This document shows, piece after piece, positions 24,801 to 32,740 of a DNA stretch of 57,903 nucleotides (position 1 is the stretch's first letter; each line of letters starts with the position of its first letter). The position numbers and the translations under genes are program-made. Origin of the DNA: Psychroflexus gondwanensis ACAM 44 (GTDB lineage Bacteria; Bacteroidota; Bacteroidia; Flavobacteriales; Flavobacteriaceae); the NCBI RefSeq assembly GCF_000355905.1, contig NZ_APLF01000021.1, forward strand, positions 1 through 57,903, given 5' to 3'. The notes below the pieces were generated by a model, which was not told the DNA's origin, ran no database searches, and saw only the letters and a list, made by a program, of their open reading frames with translations.

Positions 24801-25454
24801 CTATTTCAGGCTTTTTTTTATTTCCCTTATCGTGTTTATTAATGGAAAATATTTAAAATTATCGTCAATCCTTGCTTCAGGATGACAATAGCTAATTATG
24901 ATTATATTTTGTTCAGAAACATGGTACCGCACACCCCAAAAGGACAGTTTCCATTTGTAAAATTCTTCAACTAGGTTAAACTTTTTTAGAATATCACCTG
25001 TAGGTGTCCCGCAGCAAACGATAATCTTAGGATCGTATAATTCAATTTGTTTTTTTAAAAAAAGCTGATCTTCTTTAGCATATCCCCATATGATTTTATT
25101 GTTGGCGGTATGACTCCCCGACTCCTTTTTTAAATTAATCGCTGCAATTTTAAGCAGTTGTTCAATTCTAAATTCTTTAGATCTTAATTCTTTCAATTCA
25201 GCCCACAAATAATTTTTACTCAAATTATTTATACCAAATGTCCAAAGTGCAATATTATCCCAAGTTTGCTTTCTTCCTCCTTTTTTTAGTAAATCCCGTA
25301 AATCCCAATTTTTCCCGCCATTTACCTCTTTTAATAAGTAAAGAATTTTAAAATCAGATTCTGAATAATTATCTAGTTGGACTATGCCATCACTTACAAA
25401 GCCTGGTCGTTCTTTTTTCCATTCGTCAAATAATTCTTCTTCTTTTTTTATCAT
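24801..25454 (-). CDS. Uracil-DNA-glycosylase-fold protein A
   Basis: 217 residues, ATG 25452-25454, overlapping the stop of the upstream gene by one base (TAATG), so the two are translationally coupled. Features of the UDG-like fold: an early strand-loop FKILYLLKEVNGGKNWDLRD where UDGs carry motif 1, a central strand PKIIVCCGTPTGDIL, and a C-terminal IIISYCHPEAR where UDGs carry the H-P motif. A conserved NLKKESGSHTAN stretch is shared with the paralogue at 26371. UDGs remove altered bases from DNA; members of this outlying group are uncharacterised to my knowledge. Fold assignment is from motif order only. Confidence 0.5.
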   Translation of the reverse strand: MIKKEEELFDEWKKERPGFVSDGIVQLDNYSESDFKILYLLKEVNGGKNWDLRDLLKKGGRKQTWDNIALWTFGINNLSKNYLWAELKELRSKEFRIEQLLKIAAINLKKESGSHTANNKIIWGYAKEDQLFLKKQIELYDPKIIVCCGTPTGDILKKFNLVEEFYKWKLSFWGVRYHVSEQNIIIISYCHPEARIDDNFKYFPLINTIREIKKSLK

Positions 25455-26260
25455 TATTGTTTTGGTTTTTTATTAATATCGATTAGAGCTTGTTCCAAAT
25501 TATCTTTAATTGGCTTAATCTCCACAAGCCTCTCATAATGTAAAGTTTTTAATAAGCTGGCTTCTATTTTTTCTATTTGGTTTAAAGAATCACAAATCTT
25601 ATTTTTTAAAATTTCGAGATCATTCTTATATAACGCATCTGGATAACTATTATCAATTTGCTTTTTAAAAGCGGTGTATCCTTTTAAAAAATCTTCAAAA
25701 TAGTCTTGACCGCTCATCCTTGTATTTGGATGATTAGCATTTATATAAATCCTTCCAGATTTTGCAGTGGCGTAACAAGTACCAAAGCGGTTCATTTGGT
25801 TTAGTTTGAGTTCACTTTCAAAAAACGGATAAGTTTCACCGAATATCACCACATCAGGTTTAAGAGCTTCTAAAATTTGAACAATCAGATGCTTTGACTT
25901 TTTATAATATTCTAAAGGATGCCTCTTGACAGGAGGATTTTGGTTCTCTAGGTCTGATATACATATTACAGGTGTTTCTTTCTGTATGCTGGATCCCGTT
26001 TTATTAGCTTCTGTACTATCGGTATTTAAAGCACGCCACACTTTAGTCTTATTACTTAATTCGTTTTTATTGGTTAGTAAACTAGTTGAGCAATCGCTTA
26101 CTGATTTGTCTTGTTGTACCCAAATTATTTTCAACTTGCTCTCAGCGTAGGCCTTTTTGTCAAGGCTCAGCTTAAAGATTGGTAACATTTCAAATTTTTC
26201 AGCCAGACTTTTTGCTCTTGTCAATAAGCCTTCCACTTCGGTATATTTAGATAAATCCAT
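25454..26260 (-). CDS. Uracil-DNA-glycosylase-fold protein B
   Basis: 268 residues, ATG 26258-26260. It shares the family core but is more divergent: LKIIWVQQDKSVSD at the motif 1 position, PDVVIFGETYPFFESEL at the central strand, and IYINANHPNTRMS at the H-P motif. LNQMNRFGTCYATAKSGRIY aligns with LKFNDFGSCVSALEKGTLY in protein C. The C-terminal 60 residues are an added coiled-coil-like helix (LEILKNKICDSLNQIEKIEA) that A and C lack, perhaps for assembly. It overlaps protein A by one base. Possibly A, B and C act together. Confidence 0.5.
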   Translation of the reverse strand: MDLSKYTEVEGLLTRAKSLAEKFEMLPIFKLSLDKKAYAESKLKIIWVQQDKSVSDCSTSLLTNKNELSNKTKVWRALNTDSTEANKTGSSIQKETPVICISDLENQNPPVKRHPLEYYKKSKHLIVQILEALKPDVVIFGETYPFFESELKLNQMNRFGTCYATAKSGRIYINANHPNTRMSGQDYFEDFLKGYTAFKKQIDNSYPDALYKNDLEILKNKICDSLNQIEKIEASLLKTLHYERLVEIKPIKDNLEQALIDINKKPKQ

Positions 26261-26370
26261 GGTTATTTAATTTTGTACAAATTAAATATAGCGGTCTATC
26301 ATTTAGTGATAGGGTGATTAAAATTTATTGGTTTATAAATTCATTTTCTAATGAGAAGATTAAAAATCTG

Positions 26371-27027
26371 TTATAACTTAGATTTACTAAGATTAACAGT
26401 CTCTAAAATATCATTGAAATAAGTTTCTTCTTTAATAGTATACATTGGATGGTATGCATCAATATATAAAGTGCCCTTTTCAAGTGCAGACACACAACTC
26501 CCAAAATCATTAAATTTCAAATTTAAATCATTTTTAAAAAATTTATAAGTGCCGCCAAAAATTATAATATTTGGTTTAAATTCCTCTATTTGATTAAAGA
26601 GTAGAGTTTTAGAAAATTTATAGTAATCACTTATTTCATTTGGATTTGCTTTAGCTCCTCCACCTGTTTTTTTGACATTTATGTAAGCAACTTTTTTTAA
26701 TTCATCTATTACTTCTGGTTTGTAGGAAGGATGATATAGTTCGTCACACCAAGATAAGTGGTTTAAAATACCGTTTGTAACATAGATTATTTTTTTAAAG
26801 GTTTGGCTCCAACCCTTACGGATTCCTGTCTCTGTTTTCAATTTTTCATTAATATGATCTCGCATATCCCAAGATTCATTTTCACCTGTACTATTGGCTT
26901 CTTTTAAAATCCATAAAATTTTAATATCTGATTTGTTATATTCAATTTCATTTACAATACCATCAAATATTACAGGCCTATCAAAATGTCTCCCTACTTT
27001 CTTTATTTCTTCATCAAAATTTTTCAT
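26371..27027 (-). CDS. Uracil-DNA-glycosylase-fold protein C
   Basis: 218 residues, ATG 27025-27027, six bases after the small membrane gene. Motif order as in A: DIKILWILKEANSTGENESWD, then a conserved W-rich helix, NVKKTGGGAKAN, central strand PNIIIFGGTYKFF, and LYIDAYHPMYT at the H-P site. It is closest to A in layout and to B in the last third, so the three descend from one ancestor. A 110-base gap separates it from B. Predicted cytoplasmic. Base-excision function is inference; loss of a clear catalytic Asp leaves binding-only roles open. Confidence 0.5.
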   Translation of the reverse strand: MKNFDEEIKKVGRHFDRPVIFDGIVNEIEYNKSDIKILWILKEANSTGENESWDMRDHINEKLKTETGIRKGWSQTFKKIIYVTNGILNHLSWCDELYHPSYKPEVIDELKKVAYINVKKTGGGAKANPNEISDYYKFSKTLLFNQIEEFKPNIIIFGGTYKFFKNDLNLKFNDFGSCVSALEKGTLYIDAYHPMYTIKEETYFNDILETVNLSKSKL

Positions 27028-27033
27028 TTTATA

Positions 27034-27237
27034 TCAATTTATAAATTTGTCTTTCATTGTTTCGAATATATCAGAAGAGATAAGTTCGTTTTTAAAATCG
27101 GCAACCTCCAGCAAAAGTTGGTTATACTTCAAATCAAGTTCATTCATTTTTTCTTGGTTTTTTTTATTAATACAACAAATTAAAAGTATCACAACGCCAA
27201 AGCATGTCATACTTAATAGGTTTGTTGTGAATTTCAC
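27034..27237 (-). CDS. Small single-span membrane protein
   Basis: 67 residues, ATG 27235-27237. Residues about 7-24 (LLSMTCFGVVILLICCI) are a membrane span or signal anchor, followed by basic KKNQEK and then a charged helix of about 35 residues (MNELDLKYNQLLLEVADF) likely to form a coiled coil in the cytoplasm. The stop lies six bases before the UDG-fold gene C, so co-translation is likely. Small size and close coupling suggest a membrane partner of the UDG-fold proteins, but this is inference. No homologue recognised. Confidence 0.55.
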   Translation of the reverse strand: MKFTTNLLSMTCFGVVILLICCINKKNQEKMNELDLKYNQLLLEVADFKNELISSDIFETMKDKFIN

Positions 27238-27420
27238 GAATAAAAAGCAGTGAACGTTTATATAAAGGTACTGTATTTCTATTTATAGAATAACCTTCCA
27301 CCTTAAACCTGAATTAAATAGGTCGTTACTGAGATTATTTAAATATAGGATTTAATTTTATTAAAGTCTAACCGATATCTAAAAACTATACTGCTTAATT
27401 TTAAGCAAAAGACTCTGTTT

Positions 27421-27897
27421 TCAATTACAATCAAAAAACTCCAAAACAGACTTCCAATTAGGAAACTCATTGTTTTTTTGATTCACATAGTCCCAACCAA
27501 AATGAATGTGTTTTCCCTTAAATTCTGCAGCACCCCTCGCCATACGATCATCTATAAGATAATCCCCAATTAGTAGATCTTTACGATGTGTGATTATTAT
27601 TTTTTGGTAAAACCTATCACCGAAGTGTTTTTCGATCCAAGTTCTTTTGTGCATCCAAGCACTGGGATTATCCCATGGCGCTGTAGTTAGTATAAATAAG
27701 TCAAATCGTTTCGTGTCATGCAGCTTGTTTACGGCTTCAATTGAAGCCTTTATCGGTGGTAAATTTTCGAAAATATCGGGAATATCATCTGGATCATTTT
27801 TATATTGATCTTCTAAGAATAATGGACTGGCCTTTGCACCCGCACCAAGATCGGCTAATACACCATCCATGTCAATAAAAACTATTGGTTTGTCCAT
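27421..27897 (-). CDS. 5'(3')-deoxyribonucleotidase, NT5C type
   Basis: 158 residues, ATG 27895-27897. It is a HAD-fold phosphatase: FIDMDGVLADLGAG carries the nucleophile and acid-base aspartates (DxDGV), FILTTAPWDNPSAW is motif II with the Thr and the PW run typical of the NT5C family, RKDLLIGDYLIDDR holds motif III Lys and motif IV Asp-Asp. These enzymes hydrolyse dUMP, dTMP and related nucleotides in the cytoplasm. The length is normal for the bacterial form. It is a single gene with its own likely promoter, but its position next to UDG-fold genes gives a nucleotide-metabolism flavour to the patch. Confidence 0.88.
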   Translation of the reverse strand: MDKPIVFIDMDGVLADLGAGAKASPLFLEDQYKNDPDDIPDIFENLPPIKASIEAVNKLHDTKRFDLFILTTAPWDNPSAWMHKRTWIEKHFGDRFYQKIIITHRKDLLIGDYLIDDRMARGAAEFKGKHIHFGWDYVNQKNNEFPNWKSVLEFFDCN

Positions 27898-28239
27898 GTT
27901 ATAAAGTTTTATTCTTAATCGCTTTTATTAACTTATTTACCAAAGCTCCTCTTTTTGAACTTTTTAAATCAGTTCAATTGCTTCTTCTGGCAACTTTCTT
28001 TTAGCCAAAGCTAACAGTACTGAAGATATATACTTATAATACGCTGATGCAATACTTTCTTTATAAATAACACAATACACCAACAAACCCCTAAATTAAA
28101 AGCAAGCCACTATTTTAGTATTGGACAAGCTATATCTTTAAGGGGATTAGGCTTCTGTTTTAAAACTATTCCACACTAAAATACATAGTCGATTTAAACT
28201 AATGGATTAAAAACACTATTCACAACTAAACATAAAGCT
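27898..28239. other. Intergenic, no gene seen
   Basis: 342 bases between two minus-strand genes. No ORF, hairpin or repeat that I can support. Confidence 0.5.
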
Positions 28240-28728
28240 TTAGGCTACTTCCCTAAAGTCACTCATAATATGTGATACACCTCTTTCAATTCTAACTTTT
28301 GGGTACTCAAAAAAGTTAAAAAGTTTTATAGCCTTACAAGGAATATCTCCTTTGTAAAATATAAAAAACGGATAATTACAATCAGGCATAAAATCACTCA
28401 TCCCTAAATTATCACGATACCATTTTCCAGATAATTTATAAGTGTCAATTTGCCAAAAGTCATATCCATATTGGATACACTTCATTTTAAAATAATCATA
28501 GTTAGACTCAAATTTTACATTATAATTACTAGATGTCATCCCTTCAAATTCATCTAATATAATAGGGTACCAAAAAAGTTGTGGTACACTACTATTGTGA
28601 GCAAATACAGCCTTATTCCCTAAAGCAGTATTGGCTTTTAGGCCAGTGGATACTATTGAATCTCGATTAAATTTGTAAGTAACGTGAAACACGTAACGCC
28701 TTGGAGTAACTTCTTGAAGAGTAATCAT
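28240..28728 (-). CDS. Possible ADP-ribosyltransferase-fold protein
   Basis: 162 residues, ATG 28726-28728. The start RRYVFHVTYKFNRDSIVSTGL resembles the H-x-T...N...SI...GL opening of DarT, RNA 2'-phosphotransferase and related ART-fold enzymes, in which the His contacts NAD. FAHNSSVPQLFW and NYDYFKMK continue the strand pattern; a catalytic Glu is not obvious. The family is conserved enough to be recognised in a decayed copy at 3782-4224, so the locus was probably duplicated within accessory DNA. If an ART, it would modify nucleic acid or protein as a toxin or defence factor. The fold is inference from the N-terminal motif. Confidence 0.4.
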   Translation of the reverse strand: MITLQEVTPRRYVFHVTYKFNRDSIVSTGLKANTALGNKAVFAHNSSVPQLFWYPIILDEFEGMTSSNYNVKFESNYDYFKMKCIQYGYDFWQIDTYKLSGKWYRDNLGMSDFMPDCNYPFFIFYKGDIPCKAIKLFNFFEYPKVRIERGVSHIMSDFREVA

Positions 28729-28902
28729 TAAATAAAGTAATTAGGGCACTTTGAAACATATAACATGCTTCGGCAATGCCGATTATAAATTACTTTACTT
28801 AAATACAAATATATAATTTTAATACAACAGAAAAATTTATTGCGAAACTTTTTTAGGATCGGTATTATTTAATTAGTTTAGAAAACATCAAATACAATTC
28901 AA

Positions 28903-29376
28903 ATGAGTATAAAAATTGCTTATCTACATGGTCTAGAATCCAATAACACAGGGAAGAAAAATGATTGGTTGAGAACGGTAGCTACTGTTTACGACCCCTT
29001 AATCGATTATAAGGAAGAGAACATCTACACTAAGTTAAAAACTGAAATAGAGGAGTTTCAACCAGAACTGATCATTGGCTCTTCAATGGGAGGTTATTTT
29101 GCCTATCATATTGCAAAAGAACTTAACATCTCTGCCCTCTTATTCAATCCTGCATTACATTCGAGAACCTTCGAACCTGATATGACTGGTTTGATTCATT
29201 CTGAAAATGATCCATCTATCCAAATAATTGTTGGAGAAAATGATAACGTCATTGAGCCTAGGAAAACAATTGAAATTATTGAGAACAAACCCAATATTAA
29301 ACTCACAACATACGATCATGAACATAGAACCCCGTATGATGTGTTTAAGAAAGAAACTGAAAAACTATTAAACTAA
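28903..29376 (+). CDS. YqiA/UPF0227-like alpha/beta hydrolase
   Basis: 157 residues, ATG 28903. Short alpha/beta hydrolase: IAYLHGLESNNTG is the oxyanion loop, IIGSSMGGYFAYHIA the nucleophile elbow with Ser in G-S-S-M-G-G, IIVGENDNVI the acid, and YDHEHRTP near the C-terminus provides the His. This layout fits YqiA and YcfP proteins, which have esterase activity on short acyl esters. It is the only plus-strand gene in this part of the window and stands alone, with 174 bases of upstream sequence that should hold its promoter. Confidence 0.8.
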   Translation: MSIKIAYLHGLESNNTGKKNDWLRTVATVYDPLIDYKEENIYTKLKTEIEEFQPELIIGSSMGGYFAYHIAKELNISALLFNPALHSRTFEPDMTGLIHSENDPSIQIIVGENDNVIEPRKTIEIIENKPNIKLTTYDHEHRTPYDVFKKETEKLLN

Positions 29377-29676
29377 CCGACTGATATGAGATAACTTGTG
29401 ATTAAACTTACTGATGAGCAAGAAGTGAGAATAAAAGATTCATCGAAGAATAAGTTAATTTCAATTTAGAAAACTAAAAAAATATCAGGATTAGAATTCA
29501 TCCTTTCTTCTATAGTGGAAGATTTGGCTACACTAAAACTGCACATGAACCAAAAAATTAATTTGGGCTGAGTTGATTGGGAGATAAAATAAAGCACTGA
29601 TTTATACTTCTGGCCGTAAAGTTCATTTAGTGAAGATTAATGTTTTTTGTTAGAGTGGTTTGTTGACAGCTACTAT
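29377..29676. other. Intergenic, no gene seen
   Basis: 300 bases between convergent genes. Short degenerate frames only. If the UDG-fold gene at 29677 is a cassette, its recombination site should lie here; I could not find one. Confidence 0.45.
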
Positions 29677-30294
29677 TTATATACTGAAAATTAATTTTCT
29701 ATATTGTTCATCTTTGATTTCTCCTTTTTGTCGGCTTCTAGTTGCTGGGTATAATAAGAGAATACTTATTTTGCGCGAGTTGTAGGTAAATATATATTCT
29801 TCTTTATTAGCTGTTAGCTCATTTGTTTTAAACTGAAGTTGTGTTTTGTTGATTCCACAAAGAAGATAATCATATGCAAGTTTATACGTGCAACATATTC
29901 GCGAGATATTTTTGTTGTTGTCTAAATGTTCAAATAATATTCCATTATCTATAATATTTTCTTTTGGAATTATATCAGAGTCATTTGAACTGTCGTTAAC
30001 TTTCCTTTCAATTTTTGTAAAAACATCTAAAAACCCGATTTTCTTGTCTGAGCAAAAAATTTGTTTGTGCATCTTATTTTCTTCAGTAGAAATATTTTTC
30101 AGTTTTGTTGAAGTTTTTTTTAGATGATATTGAGGAAATATATTTTCCATTCTATTCCAAAGATGATTTCTAACAGAAGAATAGAAGAAAAATTCAGGTT
30201 TATTTTCGTATTCAGATTTTGGTGGAAAAGTTCCAACTATTATTGTTTTAGATTTCTCTGGGATAAATCCATTAATTATTGGGTGTGTTTCCAT
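29677..30294 (-). CDS. Mug-like uracil-DNA glycosylase family protein
   Basis: 205 residues, ATG 30292-30294. KTIIVGTFPPKSEYENKPEFFFYSS at residues 16-40 matches motif 1 of Mug/family 6-like glycosylases (L-VG-P...F-Y--N-FW), followed by RNHLWNRMENIF. ISRICCTYKLAYDYLL is the middle strand-helix. The C-terminal ISILLLYPATRSRQ fills the H-P-S motif position with Y-P-A. This is a clearer glycosylase than the three at 24.8-27 kb and belongs to a different branch. The ATG lies about 28 bases inside the boundary of the neighbouring cassette-like unit, a typical spacing for the first gene of an integron cassette. Confidence 0.65.
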   Translation of the reverse strand: METHPIINGFIPEKSKTIIVGTFPPKSEYENKPEFFFYSSVRNHLWNRMENIFPQYHLKKTSTKLKNISTEENKMHKQIFCSDKKIGFLDVFTKIERKVNDSSNDSDIIPKENIIDNGILFEHLDNNKNISRICCTYKLAYDYLLCGINKTQLQFKTNELTANKEEYIFTYNSRKISILLLYPATRSRQKGEIKDEQYRKLIFSI

Positions 30295-30317
30295 AATCTT
30301 TGTTTTTTAGCTCGTAA

Positions 30318-30446
30318 CTAACGGCAAGTATAAGTGTAGTGCGGGTTTTCGAAGACGATATATTCATTTTATCCCAAATTTTATTAAGTGACGAAATTTT
30401 CAGTTTATCAATAAATCCAGCATTACGCTTATACAGTGTTATAGGC
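30318..30446 (-). repeat. attC-like imperfect hairpin behind the DUF262 pair
   Basis: Arms GTATAAGTGTAGTGC (30328-30342) and GCATTACGCTTATAC (30420-30434) pair with two G-T type mismatches across a 77-base loop. On the minus strand the outer 5' core is GCCTATAAC (30446-30438) and the 3' core is CCGTTAG (30324-30318). The 5' core is complementary to TTATAGGC at 34621-34614, the start of the proposed cassette. That self-complementarity between cassette start and its own attC is the hallmark of integron cassettes. The core does not strictly fit GTTRRRY. Confidence 0.5.
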
Positions 30447-30478
30447 TGCCTCTTTTCTGTCTCTTGTCATGTTTGTGA

Positions 30479-32740
30479 TTACGTTTTTGTAAGTTCTAAA
30501 ATTGCCTTGTTTCTGTTTTCAAATTCTTGTTTATTATCCCATTCTTCGTTTTGTGACCAAACGTATTTTTTCGTCTTACAATCAAAAGCGATTCGCTGTC
30601 CGTTTAATTCAAAATATTTCCTAAGATCTACTGATTTTTGGTCTTTGTATGAACTCTTTTCTAATGAGAGTTTGTTTGATAATTCTTCAAAAAGAGAGTA
30701 TGAATAATATTCTTTGTGAAATCCACTCGTCATAGTTGAACCTAACAAAAGTATGTCAAATCTGCTATCGTCTATCCGTATAAGTTTTTGCTCCCCACAA
30801 GTATCTATCATTTCAAATTGTTTAATGAAATAATAACGCCAATCATTTTTGTCCGAAAAATCTGTAATGATATTTTCTAAATCTTGATTTAAAGTTGTTA
30901 GCTTGATTTTATCAAAGAGTGATTTTAAAACTTTACGTTGTTCATTGTCATCTCTTAATAGTCTTTTCCAACTAATGTCACGTAAATCACGCCCTTTACT
31001 AATTAAGAAACTACGATTTCTTCCTTTGCTTAATAAATAATTTCCTGTTGCTAATAATGCTCTTTCGAAAAGGAAATTATCAAAGTTTTTCAATCCTTCA
31101 TCGCTAAATATTGCTTTTGTTTTTTCTGCGTATTTTATGAAGTTATTTAAACTATGTAATCCATTTTCGTCTTTACACCAATCTAATAAAAAACCGATTT
31201 GTCCATTAAAATAACCGTGATTTTCAATTTTAACAATTGCCATTTTCCAATCATCGTTTTGTAAAATGAGATTCGCTTTTGTTTTTTCTTCTTCAATTAT
31301 AAATTTTGGAAAGCCTTTGTCTTCTGGATTTACGGAATCTTTAAAATATTCAATAATGTTGTTTCTATGTGGAATAAGTTTGGAGAAAAACAACAATGAA
31401 TCTGCAAATGTGTTTGCGTTGTCATAATACAATCTGTGTGCCTCTAAAAGGTTACGGACTATTCTCATCCAATTTTGTAGATTTGTTTTGTCAATATCAT
31501 TTTCACAACCTAAGTATTGGTATAAAGCAAAAAGCTTTAATAATTCAGCGTAACCTAAGTTGTTTTTGATAACACCATTAAAATTTTCTTTTTCGTTTAC
31601 ATAAGTCGTGTCAGATAAAAATGTTTTCAATCCATTTTTATCAGATATTTTATTTAAAACGGATTTTAATGTTTTAAAATAATTGCTGTCAAAACATTCT
31701 AACTCCAAATATTTATTGAATGAAAGTGTTTGGTTTCCTCTTAATACATCAAGATTCTTTCTGAACTTATCATCTTTGTCGTTTGCTTTAAGCGTGTAAT
31801 TTACCACAGCCATTGTTCTGAAAAAATTCAAAAACTGTTCGTCAAAAATATTTCCGTAATTACGGTAGTTCCAAAATAGATCTGTCCAAAGTGTATCAAT
31901 TTGATGTGAAAATGTTTCTTTTGGATCTATAATATCTTTTTCCCAATTGTCCTTTAATATAATTTTGTTGCCATTTTCTAAAATCGCATTTCCATTATCA
32001 TCGATTTTGTATTTAATTTTTGTTATGTACTGTTCAAACTTCGCTTTGAAATTTTCAAAATCGGTAAGATGCTTACCTCTTGCATTCATTTTGATATATA
32101 AATCATCGGAAAGTCCGAAGTTTTGTAATTCTATGTAATGAAAACTAATATTATCTAACTTTTCCAAAAGTTCAAGTTTATCTATAAAAGTATGATAAAT
32201 AGAATCAAGCATTATAAGCATTGATTTTATTGTTGGGTCTCTTTTCCAGGTTAGGAAAAACCAAGAACTGTCAATGATAGTTTTAGATAATCCATTGTTC
32301 TTGGGCTTAGTGTTTTCTTTGTCAAAATAATCCGTTTCTATTAGATTATTAAAATCAATTCCTTTGTTTATTAATTCTCGACAAAAATCCCTTGAACTGG
32401 TTCTTGTTTCATAAGTGAACTTTGTCAAGAGTTCTTTAAAATTAGAGTCTAATTTACCCTCTTTTATTGCAACAAACCAATGCAACAAAAATAAAGTGGT
32501 TAATCTTTGTTGCCCATCAAGCGGTTGAAAAACATTGTCTTTCACGCTCCCGTAAACAAAATCCAACTCTAATATTTTTCCATTGGAAACTTCAAGTAAT
32601 GCATTCAAAAAATTAGTTCTAATGTCTGTTTTTCCTTCTCGGCCCTGAGCGTAATCTCTTTGGATAATTGGAATTTCAATACTATGTTTACTAATTAACT
32701 CACGAAAAGTTAATTTTTCTGATGTCGGATTATTGCTCAT
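30479..32740 (-). CDS. DUF262 protein, large partner of a GmrSD-like pair
   Basis: 753 residues, ATG 32738-32740, overlapping the end of the upstream gene by eleven bases. N-terminal DUF262: IEIPIIQRDYAQGR near residue 20-35, then FQPLDGQQRLTTLFLLHWF near 75, the DGQQR motif thought to bind nucleotide in GmrS-type proteins. SDDLYIKMNARGKHLTDFENFK near 220 is the conserved second block. No HNH (DUF1524) signature is visible in the remaining 500 residues, which are mainly helical. GmrSD-type systems restrict glucosylated phage DNA. The two proteins probably form one complex in which the upstream gene supplies the nuclease. Confidence 0.8.
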   Translation of the reverse strand: MSNNPTSEKLTFRELISKHSIEIPIIQRDYAQGREGKTDIRTNFLNALLEVSNGKILELDFVYGSVKDNVFQPLDGQQRLTTLFLLHWFVAIKEGKLDSNFKELLTKFTYETRTSSRDFCRELINKGIDFNNLIETDYFDKENTKPKNNGLSKTIIDSSWFFLTWKRDPTIKSMLIMLDSIYHTFIDKLELLEKLDNISFHYIELQNFGLSDDLYIKMNARGKHLTDFENFKAKFEQYITKIKYKIDDNGNAILENGNKIILKDNWEKDIIDPKETFSHQIDTLWTDLFWNYRNYGNIFDEQFLNFFRTMAVVNYTLKANDKDDKFRKNLDVLRGNQTLSFNKYLELECFDSNYFKTLKSVLNKISDKNGLKTFLSDTTYVNEKENFNGVIKNNLGYAELLKLFALYQYLGCENDIDKTNLQNWMRIVRNLLEAHRLYYDNANTFADSLLFFSKLIPHRNNIIEYFKDSVNPEDKGFPKFIIEEEKTKANLILQNDDWKMAIVKIENHGYFNGQIGFLLDWCKDENGLHSLNNFIKYAEKTKAIFSDEGLKNFDNFLFERALLATGNYLLSKGRNRSFLISKGRDLRDISWKRLLRDDNEQRKVLKSLFDKIKLTTLNQDLENIITDFSDKNDWRYYFIKQFEMIDTCGEQKLIRIDDSRFDILLLGSTMTSGFHKEYYSYSLFEELSNKLSLEKSSYKDQKSVDLRKYFELNGQRIAFDCKTKKYVWSQNEEWDNKQEFENRNKAILELTKT

